A DNA stretch of 43,912 nucleotides. Origin: Cyanothece sp. BG0011. Lineage in GTDB: Bacteria; Cyanobacteriota; Cyanobacteriia; Cyanobacteriales; Microcystaceae. Under the pieces are notes generated by a model, which saw only the letters and a program-made list of their open reading frames with translations, did no database searches and had not been told where the DNA came from. The translations under genes and the position numbers were made by a program. Of this stretch, positions 1 to 8,356 are shown piece after piece (positions within the stretch are counted from its first letter, which is position 1; the number at the start of each line of letters is the position of its first letter). The stretch spans positions 1 through 43,912 of the forward strand of contig NZ_PRLH01000144.1 of NCBI RefSeq assembly GCF_003013815.1, read 5' to 3'.

Positions 1-1632
1 CATAAAGCAGAAACAGAAAAACAATTTCAAGCTAGAAAAAGAAGATTAATCAAAACTCACGAAACTCAGTTAAGAAACTGTAAGCAGAAAAAAAGAGAGT
101 TAGAAGATGAATATCAAATCAGACGAGAAGAATTAATCAATAAACAAAAAAGAGAACTCGAAGATTTAAAGTCAAAACCAGCAGAAAAAGACGAAGAATT
201 TAAAAGAAGATTGGAAGAATTTAAACAAAAAAAAGAACAATGGCAAGCAGAATTAAGAACCGCTATTGTTGATTCTGGTATTAAAAACTTAACTCTTTGG
301 CTATGGCATTTTAAAGACTATAATCTACAAGATCGTCTCAAAGCTATTCAATATTGTTTAGGTATTTCAAATACAGAAGATGGTAGTTATTCTTTTGATG
401 AAGGATTAACAATTAATATTAAAACTCAAGAAATGGGCAGAATTGCAGAGAGATTAAATTTATCTGTTGACGAAAGACCAGATAATCAGACAATAATTGA
501 AGCTACCGAACAAAGAATTACTGAAATTAGAGAAATAGTTCAATCTAATAGAGATAATATTGCCGAACATACAGCAGTCTGGGTCGAACTATATGGTCAG
601 GAAATTTATAAATTTACTAATAGAAAATATACTCCTTGGTGCGATCCAAAAAATGCTATTAAATTGGGGTTTGCCAAGCTAGGTTTTGTCAGCAAGTTTA
701 TAACTCCACAAAGAAAAAGCTACAAACACAAAGCAATTACTAGCTTAATAGAATTCTTGCGACAGTTAGGGGTTAGAATTGCACCTTCTAATATTCAATT
801 AAGTAACGTAGATTCTAATACTTCGATTAATGAAGTAGCATTATGGCTAGTAAATAAAACAGGTGGAACTACAATTAATAATCAATCTTTAATTTTACCT
901 GTAATGGTGAGAATGGGTTCAGATTCTCAACAAATAGAAGCAATTTTTCCTGGTAATGATGTATGGATACCTTATCGGGAAGTATTAACTAAAATCAATG
1001 ATGCTGAAAGCTGGAAAAACGACGATAAAGGCAAAAATAAAGTTAGAACTTTTATACAACAAACACTTAAAACCAAAGAACTAAGAAATAAACCCACAAT
1101 ACTTTATTGTAAAGCAGAAAATATCCGTTCAGCTTGGTCTTGGTTACAAGATACACAAATATCTAACAAAGGGCTATCCTTTTCAGATAAAAAAGATAAA
1201 AAGCAAATATTTGAAGAATTTCTAGGTTTAAGAGTAATTCGATTACGAAATAGCGAAACCCCCGAATGGTTTGCTGTAGATGGCGAAAAAATATCGGGAT
1301 TCGTGACGGGTTTATTTAAAAAAGAAAATAGCGATCGCGTATTCTATAGCTTGGGAAACAAAAGCGCACAAATGACTGGGCAAAACTCGGATTCAAAAAT
1401 TAAAAATCCCGAAAAAAGTTGGGGACATCCATCACTTTTAGAAATAACGATCGCCTATCATCAACCAAAAGATAACTTGACAGAATTAGCGGCGATCGCA
1501 CACGAATCAAGAAAAGGTATTTTACAATATGCAGATTGTTTGGAAGTCCCGAGAGTTTTACACTATGCCAAGCAAATAAATGAATATGTCTTGATGGCCA
1601 ATGAAACGGAAAACGAAGATGAAGAAAACTGA
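1..1632 (+). CDS. pPIWI_RE family protein (prokaryotic PIWI-like), 3' part, cut by left edge
   Basis: The frame is open from base 1 to the TGA at 1630-1632, so at least 543 codons are visible and the start lies outside the window. Codons 1-85 are a Lys/Glu-rich predicted coiled coil. Next comes a MID-like segment whose motif DPKNAIKLGFAK (near 643-678) matches the DPK-x-A-x-R-x-G motif of pPIWI_RE proteins. A PIWI/RNase H-like half follows, with VWIPYREVL (near 961), ENIRSAWSWL (near 1117) and a C-terminal strand HPSLLEITI (near 1426). The family is named for a conserved Arg and Glu; my candidates are the Arg at 1126-1128 and the Glu at 1441-1443. pPIWI_RE genes are known as the core of a predicted RNA-dependent defence/restriction module with a nuclease and a helicase. 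Those partners would be to the left; nothing to the right fits. Codon use is more AT-rich than in downstream housekeeping genes, consistent with an accessory gene. The family call is good, but activity cannot be judged. Confidence 0.75.
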   Translation, partial: HKAETEKQFQARKRRLIKTHETQLRNCKQKKRELEDEYQIRREELINKQKRELEDLKSKPAEKDEEFKRRLEEFKQKKEQWQAELRTAIVDSGIKNLTLWLWHFKDYNLQDRLKAIQYCLGISNTEDGSYSFDEGLTINIKTQEMGRIAERLNLSVDERPDNQTIIEATEQRITEIREIVQSNRDNIAEHTAVWVELYGQEIYKFTNRKYTPWCDPKNAIKLGFAKLGFVSKFITPQRKSYKHKAITSLIEFLRQLGVRIAPSNIQLSNVDSNTSINEVALWLVNKTGGTTINNQSLILPVMVRMGSDSQQIEAIFPGNDVWIPYREVLTKINDAESWKNDDKGKNKVRTFIQQTLKTKELRNKPTILYCKAENIRSAWSWLQDTQISNKGLSFSDKKDKKQIFEEFLGLRVIRLRNSETPEWFAVDGEKISGFVTGLFKKENSDRVFYSLGNKSAQMTGQNSDSKIKNPEKSWGHPSLLEITIAYHQPKDNLTELAAIAHESRKGILQYADCLEVPRVLHYAKQINEYVLMANETENEDEEN

Positions 1633-1886
1633 AAGCGATCGCACTAAACTAAACTTGCTATTAAAATAATTTCTGAAATCAGATTAAATCGATGAAAGTC
1701 AGATTATTTACTGTTATCGTCTCCTAATTACCTTCTAAATACAATTGTGTCTTATCTAAATTGAATTGATTATAACATCCCCCAAAAGCATGAAAAAAAA
1801 TCATCTGTTATGGGGAGGTGACATAGAAAAATAAATTGTTTGAATAGAAATAACTTTAATTGAGATATATTTGAGGAGTGCTACTT

Positions 1887-2045
1887 ATGTTATACAAACC
1901 CCTAAAAATAATGGTTATTACTGCTACTATTTTCGTGTGGATCAGACTCCTAGCAGGAACCGTAGAAGTCTTTAATAATCCTGATCAAAGCTTATTAGAT
2001 AATCAGAGGATCGCTTCAGAATCTAAGTCGTATATTCAGCGTTAA
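1887..2045 (+). CDS. small hypothetical protein with N-terminal membrane segment, 52 aa
   Basis: ATG at 1887 is preceded by GAGGAG at 1873-1878, a good ribosome binding site. The product is 52 residues. Residues 8-24 are hydrophobic, with one Arg (VITATIFVWIRLLAGTV), which suggests a signal anchor or export signal followed by a short polar tail. The last 23 bases overlap convergently with the 3' end of argJ. I do not recognise the family. The ribosome binding site and hydrophobic start make it plausible, but the short length leaves real doubt. Confidence 0.4.
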   Translation: MLYKPLKIMVITATIFVWIRLLAGTVEVFNNPDQSLLDNQRIASESKSYIQR

Positions 2046-3267
2046 TCTTGACATAATCATAACTTAAATCACAACCCCAAGCGATACCTTTTCCTGAACC
2101 ATTGCCGACGCAAACGGAGATTAAAACGGTATCTTCTTGTAAATAGGTTCCTTGTGCAGCTTTTTTCATGTAATCACTGGCTGCATCACGATCATAGGGC
2201 AAGGGTTGTCCATTTTCCATCATCACATACTCACCCAAGATAATGCGTAAATCTTCTTGATGAAACATCACCCCAGCGCGGCCGGCGGCGGCTGCAATAC
2301 GGCCCCAGTTAGGATCACGACCAAAAATAGCCGATTTAACCAAGGATGACCCCACAATGGTTTTAGCAATGTGTCGGGCTGCCTCATCATCTGGCGCACC
2401 GGATACTTGTACCTCCACTAAACAAGTCGCTCCTTCTCCATCTCTGGCGATCGCTTTTGCTAAATGTTGACACACAGTGGTTAACATTGTCTGCAAGGTT
2501 TGAGCATTTTTACTATTCATATCCGTAATGGCCGGAGTCCGAGATTGACCATTAGCCAGAGCAATTAAACTATCATTGGTACTGGTATCCCCATCGACAG
2601 TAATCTGATTAAAGCTTTCATTAGCTGCTTTGCTTAACATTTCTTGCCATAACCCTGTTGAAACCGCAGCATCACAGGTGACAAAGGATAGCATGGTGGC
2701 CATATTGGGGTGAATCATCCCGGACCCCTTAGCGATACCTCCAACCCTCACGGGACGGTTATCGATCATGGTTTCTAGAGCAATTTCTTTGGTCACTAAA
2801 TCAGTGGTAATAATGGCGTTGGCTGCGGCTTCGTTGCCATCAGCCGACAAATTTGCCACTAATTGAGGGATTCCAGACCGTAACGCCTCCATCTTGATCC
2901 GTTGTCCGATCACCCCCGTAGAAGCCAAAAGAACTGCCTCTGGAGCGATGTTTAAGGCTTGGGCAACTAATTGAGAGGATTCTACTGCATCTTGCCACCC
3001 TTGTTTGCCGGTTCCTGCATTCGCTTGACCGGCGTTACAGAGAATAGCTTTTGCGCTGGCTTTTTGTTGTAGTTTTTGGCGACAATAATCAACACAAGCA
3101 GCCCTTACCTGAGACGTAGTAAACACCCCTGCTGCGATCGCTTCTGCATCCGAGATAATTAGGGCTAAATCGGGTTTTCCTGACGGTTTTAGCCCGGCGG
3201 CTATTCCTGAGGCTTTAAACCCTTTGGGGGCGGTTATTCCTCCTGCAATTTTGCTGTAGTTTTCCAT
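2023..3267 (-). CDS. argJ: bifunctional glutamate N-acetyltransferase / amino-acid acetyltransferase ArgJ
   Basis: ArgJ transfers the acetyl group from N-acetylornithine to glutamate, and in bifunctional forms also makes N-acetylglutamate from acetyl-CoA. It runs the cyclic arginine pathway in the cytosol. The 414-residue protein has the usual family length. It contains the self-cleavage site in KGSGMIHPNMATML, with Thr191 as the predicted nucleophile that becomes the N-terminus of the beta chain. The N-terminal GGITAPKGF and the oxyanion-hole region ASTGVIG are also present. The ATG at 3267 is the natural start. The gene stands alone; the upstream minus-strand ferredoxin gene is separated from it by a terminator at 3411-3480. 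Confidence 0.96.
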   Translation of the reverse strand: MENYSKIAGGITAPKGFKASGIAAGLKPSGKPDLALIISDAEAIAAGVFTTSQVRAACVDYCRQKLQQKASAKAILCNAGQANAGTGKQGWQDAVESSQLVAQALNIAPEAVLLASTGVIGQRIKMEALRSGIPQLVANLSADGNEAAANAIITTDLVTKEIALETMIDNRPVRVGGIAKGSGMIHPNMATMLSFVTCDAAVSTGLWQEMLSKAANESFNQITVDGDTSTNDSLIALANGQSRTPAITDMNSKNAQTLQTMLTTVCQHLAKAIARDGEGATCLVEVQVSGAPDDEAARHIAKTIVGSSLVKSAIFGRDPNWGRIAAAAGRAGVMFHQEDLRIILGEYVMMENGQPLPYDRDAASDYMKKAAQGTYLQEDTVLISVCVGNGSGKGIAWGCDLSYDYVKINAEYTT

Positions 3268-3410
3268 AGTTAATCCAAGTCCTCTGGTGGTATTTATTAC
3301 TTACGGTTACTGTGCGATCGCTGTTTTGTCTGTGGAGATCACAACTCGATCTATCTTAAAGCTTTGTTTAAAGGTTCTCTAATTCTCTCTTTTTTTCTTT
3401 ATCTCAAGGA

Positions 3411-3480
3411 CATAAAAATAAGGTGAGCAGTGATTAATTCATGGTTGATCGAACCTAAATATCACAACTGCTCACCTTAT
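3411..3480 (-). terminator. rho-independent-type terminator after the ferredoxin gene
   Basis: A perfect 13-bp inverted repeat, ATAAGGTGAGCAG at 3418-3430 and its complement at 3468-3480, is followed on the minus strand by TTTTT (complement of 3414-3418). It lies about 32 bases after the ferredoxin stop codon. The 37-nt loop is longer than usual. Confidence 0.6.
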
Positions 3481-3511
3481 CGATTGTTTACGATGATTGA
3501 TCAACAGGGAC

Positions 3512-3934
3512 TTAATGGCTTTTTGGCGGTTTTCTTTTTCTGTCAGGATTATGATGAACTTGAGGAAAACCAAGGGGTTTAACCTGTTGATGTTGACGAA
3601 TCGCTTCGAGTTCATTTAACTCTGTGTAATCAACCCAGTGGATACAATCTACTGGACAAGTATCCATCGCTTCTTGAATGGTATCTTCTTCATCTCCGTC
3701 TTGATTGTAAACCCGCGATCGCCCATAATCTGACTCAATATAAAAGGTATTTGGTGCGACATGGGCGCAGTGCTTACAGCCAATACAAGTAATCTCGTCG
3801 ACGTAAACTCCTTTTTGTCGTAGTTCGCCCCCTAATTCTGGCTCATTACCAGTTCTGTCGGGGGCATCTCGAAAAATACCCCCTAGTTCTGGTTCTAATC
3901 CAGAGCGATCGGGGGTTGGGGAAAAATCAGTCAT
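3512..3934 (-). CDS. ferredoxin-like [4Fe-4S] protein with duplicated N-terminal motif
   Basis: The 140-residue protein has an iron-sulfur cluster motif C-x2-C-x2-C (CIGCKHC, residues about 50-56) and a second part CPVDC (about 93-97). Together these give the four ligands of a single [4Fe-4S] cluster, so it is probably a soluble electron carrier. The N-terminus contains a short repeat, DRSGLEPELGG and then DRTGNEPELGG, about 17 residues apart. This repeat is not part of the cluster fold. The start ATG overlaps the stop of the upstream ycf35-like gene by one base (TAATG), so translation is probably coupled. It is the last gene of a three-gene operon with DUF2997 and DUF1257. The electron-transfer partner is unknown. 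Confidence 0.85.
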   Translation of the reverse strand: MTDFSPTPDRSGLEPELGGIFRDAPDRTGNEPELGGELRQKGVYVDEITCIGCKHCAHVAPNTFYIESDYGRSRVYNQDGDEEDTIQEAMDTCPVDCIHWVDYTELNELEAIRQHQQVKPLGFPQVHHNPDRKRKPPKSH

Positions 3935-4320
3935 TACGCACTCCAGCGTTGGACAACAAGGCGAATTGAACCATCTTCATTCTTTTGTTGTTGGGCTACT
4001 TGGAACCCTTGTTTATTGGACTCATCAAGGATAGTATGCAGGGCATATCCTTGGGTCACTTTTTGCAAAAATCCTTCAACGGATAGGGGCTGTTGCCAAT
4101 ATTGCAAATCGGCGATTAATTCGTATTCGCTACCATTCCAGCTAAAACCAATGTCATAGTTATTTTCTTGTTCAACTACGATTTCAGCCGTACGGGTTTG
4201 ACCTTTGTACCCTCTGACGGTATGGGGTCCTTCTTTCCAGTCGATACCCATGTCATTTAATGATGCTTTGAGGGAGGTGAGGTTACGAATTTGGGTTTTG
4301 ATGTTACTAAAGTGTGACAT
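3934..4320 (-). CDS. ycf35: DUF1257 / Ycf35 family protein
   Basis: This 128-residue protein begins MSHFSNIKTQIRN and continues with a region rich in beta strands (GYKGQTRTAEIVV, YDIGFSWNG, YELIADLQYW). This is the pattern of the Ycf35 family, found in cyanobacteria and some algal plastids and still without a firm biochemical role. It sits between DUF2997 (56 bases upstream) and the ferredoxin gene (one-base overlap). The conserved grouping suggests a shared iron-sulfur or redox task, which is inference. No membrane segment is visible. Confidence 0.85.
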   Translation of the reverse strand: MSHFSNIKTQIRNLTSLKASLNDMGIDWKEGPHTVRGYKGQTRTAEIVVEQENNYDIGFSWNGSEYELIADLQYWQQPLSVEGFLQKVTQGYALHTILDESNKQGFQVAQQQKNEDGSIRLVVQRWSA

Positions 4321-4376
4321 ATTTCTTTGGAATTTTAAACGTTACAAAGGGGGACAAAATCAAGGGAATTTCACCC

Positions 4377-4592
4377 TTACCAATCGCTAAAAGAAGCTTG
4401 ATTCTTGGCTTCTGTGGATTGAGTAACCGGTTGAGCGTAGTATTGAGAAGTCTTTTCATTAGAAACGACTCTCCCTAATTGCGCTTCGATCGCTGCTGTT
4501 ACCTCTTGACAAGAGGAACCTATTATGCCTGTCACTGTTTCTTTGACACGGCCATCAGGGTAAATAATAAATTCTAGGGTTTCCATGTTCAT
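4377..4592 (-). CDS. DUF2997 family small protein
   Basis: The 71-residue protein has the DUF2997 signature in its first half: EFIIYPDGRVKETVTG, then GSSCQEVTAAIEAQLG with one conserved Cys. The tail is Ser/Gln-rich and probably disordered. Family members usually start at Met-Glu-Thr, so the second ATG (4586) may be the true start; neither has a clear ribosome binding site. It is first in the DUF2997-ycf35-ferredoxin operon. The function is unknown. Its fixed company with a ferredoxin hints at cluster delivery or electron transfer. Confidence 0.8.
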   Translation of the reverse strand: MNMETLEFIIYPDGRVKETVTGIIGSSCQEVTAAIEAQLGRVVSNEKTSQYYAQPVTQSTEAKNQASFSDW

Positions 4593-4778
4593 GGTTGATT
4601 CTAGAATAGGGGTCTCTAGGGTGGATAAGGACTGTTTTGCTCCAAAAAAGGATTAATTTTGCCCACTTTTCTCAAGATATTAATCTTGATGAACCGTAGC
4701 ATGATTAATCAAATTTTAGCAAAAGTTAACATTTAATTAGTGGTCTACTTATGTTACTGTAAGTTTCCCTTAACCTTC

Positions 4779-4803
4779 AAAAAAAAGTCAAGGGAGACTT
4801 TTT
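4779..4803 (-). terminator. putative terminator after the DppC-like permease gene
   Basis: An 8-bp perfect stem, AAAAAGTC (4782-4789) and GACTTTTT (4796-4803), has a 6-nt loop. Read on the minus strand it ends in a T run, about 43 bases after the permease stop. The stem is AT-rich, so strength is uncertain. Confidence 0.5.
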
Positions 4804-4845
4804 CGCCTTAGTACGAAGTTAACAAAAATATACAAAATGGACAAA

Positions 4846-5958
4846 TTATTCAAGACTGCGGGGGTCGAGGGCATCCCGTAAACCGTCTCCGAGTAAGTTA
4901 AAGCAGAGAACCGTCAAGATAATCATCAGGGCTGGTGGCCAAATTAACCAAGGCTGCAGCACTAAAATAGAAGCATTGGTCGATACAGACAGTAAATTTC
5001 CCCAACTTGGGTCAGGTTGTTGAATTCCTAAGCCGATCAGACTTAAGATTGATTCGGAGACAATAAAGCCAGGAATGGCTAAGGTTGCCGAGATAATAAT
5101 ATAGGTTGCTGTTTGGGGAAGCACATGACGAACAATAATACGCCAAGGGGTTGCCCCCATGGCCTTGGCGGCCTGTACAAACTCTTGTTCTTTGAGAGAG
5201 AGAACTTGACCCCGGATAACCCTAGCGAGTCCTGACCAACTGATAAAAGAAGTAATTAAAACAATCAATAAAAATCGTTGTGCGCTGGTGAGACTAGGAG
5301 GAAGAACAGCCGCCAAAGCCACTAATAAATAAATGCCAGGAATGGTCATTAAGACTTCTACCAAGCGCATTAAAAAAGCATCGATCCAGCCTCCAAAATA
5401 ACCAGAAATGCCCCCAACTATCATACCCAAGGGAAAAGAAACAACAATACCCACAACACCGATAAATAAGCTAATTCTTCCGCCAAATAGTAAACGACTG
5501 AACTGATCTCGTCCTTGTTCATCTGTTCCCAAAAGATTCAAATGAGCCGGGCCAACGGTTCCAAACAGATGACGGTCCATGGGAATACCCGGAAAAAGTT
5601 CCACTTCTTCAAAAGTAGGGGGTAAAGGGAGACGAATTTGTAATAATCGATAGTTGTATCCTTTAGCAAATAAGGTAATGGGTGAGGGTTGCTCAAAATT
5701 GACGTTTAAACTCCGTTTTCCCGTCTCAAGATCCGTCGGACTTTGGGTTGTCGGATAAACATGGGGTCCAATAAACTGGCCGTCTTGAGTGGTCAAATAA
5801 ATGTTGGTGGGAGGAAGGAGTGAACCGTCAGCTTGGGATGAGTAAGGATCATAAGGCGCAACAAAATCTGCAGCAATCACGGCTATATAGAAAATTATCA
5901 GTAAGACTGCCCCAAAACGGGCCAGAGGATTATCTTTAAGTTTTTGCCACCAGTTCAT
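4846..5958 (-). CDS. ABC transporter permease, DppC/OppC type (peptide/nickel family)
   Basis: This inner-membrane permease of 370 residues matches the second permease subunit of dipeptide/oligopeptide importers. It has a cytoplasmic N-terminus, a first membrane segment (about 14-34, followed by FVAPYDP) and the LLGTDEQGRDQFSRLLFGGR motif that precedes the permease domain. The ATPase-coupling EAA loop is EFVQAAKAMGATPWRIIVRHVLP, and the C-terminus is GDGLRDALDPR. It is longer than the usual near-300 residues because about 100 residues are inserted between the first segment and the LGTD motif, probably in the periplasm. No ATPase, binding protein or DppB gene is adjacent, so the partners must be elsewhere. 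The substrate cannot be told. Confidence 0.9.
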   Translation of the reverse strand: MNWWQKLKDNPLARFGAVLLIIFYIAVIAADFVAPYDPYSSQADGSLLPPTNIYLTTQDGQFIGPHVYPTTQSPTDLETGKRSLNVNFEQPSPITLFAKGYNYRLLQIRLPLPPTFEEVELFPGIPMDRHLFGTVGPAHLNLLGTDEQGRDQFSRLLFGGRISLFIGVVGIVVSFPLGMIVGGISGYFGGWIDAFLMRLVEVLMTIPGIYLLVALAAVLPPSLTSAQRFLLIVLITSFISWSGLARVIRGQVLSLKEQEFVQAAKAMGATPWRIIVRHVLPQTATYIIISATLAIPGFIVSESILSLIGLGIQQPDPSWGNLLSVSTNASILVLQPWLIWPPALMIILTVLCFNLLGDGLRDALDPRSLE

Positions 5959-6097
5959 AATTAAAGCTTAATAATTTACCGACAATTATAAACCGAGACT
6001 CACATCTTGCACGTTTGTATTTAACACTTCACTTCAAACTCCGAACGCACATTATGTTATTATTTTCTACAATTTCTAATCAATTAAAGCAACTTTG

Positions 6098-6991
6098 ATG
6101 AAAATCTCTTTTAAAAATACTGCAACTCAACCTTTTAATTTTGTTCCCTATTTATTTTTACTGCCGGCTTTATTATTACTGATTATTACTGTTTTTATTC
6201 CTGCCATTCAAGCCTTTTCTTTAAGCTTTACCCAATACAATTATGATATTACTCAACCGCCGCAATGGGTGGGGTTAGAAAATTTTCAAAGATTACTGCA
6301 AGATTCAGTATTTTGGTTGACCTTAACGAACACAATTTTATACTTAATTGGGGTGGTTCCTTTATTGGTTATTTTGCCTTTATTCCTCGCTATTTTAGTT
6401 AACAATAAACTGAAAGGGATTAGTTGGTTTCGTTTAGCTTTTTATGTTCCTGTGGTTATTTCTATGGTTGTTGCCGGTATTGCCTGGAAAGCTTTGTATA
6501 GTTCTAATGGTTTATTTAACCAAATATTACAACAATTAGGATTCAGTGAGGGTATTCCTTGGTTAACCAGTCCTGAGTTAGCATTATGGAGTGTGATGTT
6601 AGTGACTATTTGGAAAGGATTGGGTTATTATATGGTCATTTATTTAGCAGGATTACAAGCTATTCCAGCAGAATTATATGAAGCAGCGGCTATTGACGGA
6701 TCGGATGGTTGGCGTAAACATTGGGATATAACCATTCCCTTAATGCGTCCTTATTTACTATTAGTAGCTGTTATTTCTTCTATTGCTGCCACTAAAGTGT
6801 TTGAAGAAGTTTATATTATGACGCAAGGCGGCCCTTTAAATCGCTCGAAAACTATTGTTTATTATGTTTATGAAAGAGCATTTGAAGATTTAGATATTAA
6901 TTATGCTTGTACCATTGGCTTGATTCTATTTTTGATTATTTTGGTACTCTCATTTATCAACCTAAAAATTTCTAAAAATCCGACACTTTAG
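6098..6991 (+). CDS. ABC transporter permease, sugar type (MalF/UgpA family)
   Basis: This 298-codon inner-membrane permease (stop included) has six predicted membrane segments. Its EAA loop, AAAIDGSDGWRKHWDITIPLM, is typical of carbohydrate (CUT1) importers, as are the SWFRLAFYVPVVISMVVAG segment and the TQGGPLNRSKTIVYYVYERAF motif near the C-terminus. An in-frame TTG lies just upstream at 6095, but the ATG at 6098 is the better start. It runs divergently from the DppC-like gene with a 139-bp shared gap. The second permease, binding protein and ATPase are not in the window. Glycerol-3-phosphate, glucosylglycerol or another sugar are all possible substrates. Confidence 0.88.
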   Translation: MKISFKNTATQPFNFVPYLFLLPALLLLIITVFIPAIQAFSLSFTQYNYDITQPPQWVGLENFQRLLQDSVFWLTLTNTILYLIGVVPLLVILPLFLAILVNNKLKGISWFRLAFYVPVVISMVVAGIAWKALYSSNGLFNQILQQLGFSEGIPWLTSPELALWSVMLVTIWKGLGYYMVIYLAGLQAIPAELYEAAAIDGSDGWRKHWDITIPLMRPYLLLVAVISSIAATKVFEEVYIMTQGGPLNRSKTIVYYVYERAFEDLDINYACTIGLILFLIILVLSFINLKISKNPTL

Positions 6992-7025
6992 GGTTACTTT
7001 TTTCTAAGTAGCTATTATTAAAACT

Positions 7026-8006
7026 ATGAAAAAAATAATTAAAAACTTACCAAAAGCAGAATTACATATACATATAGAAGGTTCCTTAGAGCCTGAATTA
7101 ATGGTAAAAATAGCCAAACGTAATCATAAAAAATTGCCCTTTAATTCTGTAGAAGAAGCCAAACAAGCTTATCAATTTAACGATCTTCAATCTTTTTTAG
7201 ATATTTATTATCAAGGGACAAATGTTTTATGTACCGAAGAAGATTTTTATGACTTAACTTGGAACTATTTACAGAAAGCAAAAGAACAAAATATTTGTCA
7301 TACAGAAATTTTTTTTGATCCCCAAACTCACACCCATAGAGGTGTACCATTTGCCGCCATTATTACAGGAATTAGTGAAGCATTAAAAGCGGGAAAAGAA
7401 CAATTAGGAATATCGAGTTACTTAATCCTTTGTTTTCTTAGAGATTTAAGCCTAGAATCAGCCTTTGCAACCTTAGAAAATGCAATTAAATATGGGGACA
7501 AAATCAAAGCCATTGGGTTAGATTCAGCCGAAAAGAATAATCCACCTTCTAAATTTAAATCGGTGTTTGAGAAAGGAAGAGCCGCAGGATTTTTAACCGT
7601 TGCTCATGCAGGAGAAGAAGGATCTTCGGACTATATTTGGCAAGCAATTAACCTATTAAAAGTCTCTAGAATCGATCATGGAGTACGTTGTATTGATGAT
7701 CCGAAATTAGTTGAATATTTAGCTAAAATGCAAATTCCTTTAACGGTTTGTCCTTTATCTAATGTTAAATTAAAAGTGTTTAATTCTTTAGAGGAACATA
7801 ACCTTAAAATTTTATTAGATCAGGGATTATGTATTACCATTAATTCCGATGACCCGGCTTATTTTGATGGCTATCTCAACGAAAATTTTATAGGGATTTC
7901 TCAGGCTCTTAATTTAACAGAAACTGATCTCAAAAAACTGATTAATAATTCTTTTAAAGCCTCCTTTCTTGACCCCAGAGACAAAGAAAAATTGTATCTT
8001 AACTAA
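7026..8006 (+). CDS. adenosine/adenine deaminase family protein (adenine deaminase type favoured)
   Basis: This zinc hydrolase of purine salvage has 326 residues. The metal and catalytic residues are all visible: HIH (His14, His16), HAGEEG (His194, Glu197), RIDHG (His218) and NSDDPAYF (Asp275). The block TVCPLSNVKLKVF is characteristic of the adenine deaminase branch (yeast Aah1-like) rather than classical adenosine deaminase. The reaction is therefore probably adenine to hypoxanthine plus ammonia. The gene starts 34 bases after the sugar permease stop and may share its transcript. Its stop directly abuts the convergent yidD gene. The family is certain; substrate choice is inference. Confidence 0.88.
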   Translation: MKKIIKNLPKAELHIHIEGSLEPELMVKIAKRNHKKLPFNSVEEAKQAYQFNDLQSFLDIYYQGTNVLCTEEDFYDLTWNYLQKAKEQNICHTEIFFDPQTHTHRGVPFAAIITGISEALKAGKEQLGISSYLILCFLRDLSLESAFATLENAIKYGDKIKAIGLDSAEKNNPPSKFKSVFEKGRAAGFLTVAHAGEEGSSDYIWQAINLLKVSRIDHGVRCIDDPKLVEYLAKMQIPLTVCPLSNVKLKVFNSLEEHNLKILLDQGLCITINSDDPAYFDGYLNENFIGISQALNLTETDLKKLINNSFKASFLDPRDKEKLYLN

Positions 8007-8231
8007 TTATTTTTTTGTGATAGGAGGAACCGGATCGTATCCTCCAGGATGAAACGGATGACAGCGTAAAATTCTTTTTAAACCTAACCAACTCCCCCGT
8101 AAAGCCCCAAATTTTTCAATCGCTTCTAAGGTATATTGGGAGCAAGTAGGACGAAAACGACAACTCGGAGGAAATAAAGGAGAAATCAAGGTACGATAAC
8201 CTTTAATCAATAAAATAAGAATTTTTTTCAT
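8007..8231 (-). CDS. yidD: membrane protein insertion efficiency factor YidD
   Basis: The 74-residue protein shows the full YidD signature: [22 protein letters not shown], then a [25 protein letters not shown] segment, and the tail [12 protein letters not shown]. It is a small membrane-associated protein, with an amphipathic N-terminal helix, that helps YidC-dependent insertion of inner-membrane proteins. In many bacteria it neighbours rpmH-rnpA-yidC. Here it is alone and converges tail to tail with the deaminase gene. The ATG start is clear. Confidence 0.95.
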   Translation of the reverse strand: MKKILILLIKGYRTLISPLFPPSCRFRPTCSQYTLEAIEKFGALRGSWLGLKRILRCHPFHPGGYDPVPPITKK

Positions 8232-8302
8232 TAATCTTAGTAAAGAGAAAACTTAGCGTAAGAGAGCCTTTTAATTTATAATAGAAGATGGTGATCATTA
8301 TC

Positions 8303-8338
8303 GAGTCGTTTTAACTAAAAACGTCGTGACGACTTTTT
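8303..8338 (+). promoter_or_regulatory. terminator-like hairpin in the leader of the hydrolase gene
   Basis: AGTCGT (8304-8309) can pair with ACGACT (8329-8334), and TTTTT follows (8334-8338), 18 bases before the ATG at 8357. A competing inner pairing GTTTT/AAAAC and a short GTCGTGACGAC palindrome are also possible. It could be an attenuator or just the end of an upstream transcript. Confidence 0.3.
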
Positions 8339-8356
8339 GAGAGGGTAAGATAATTC

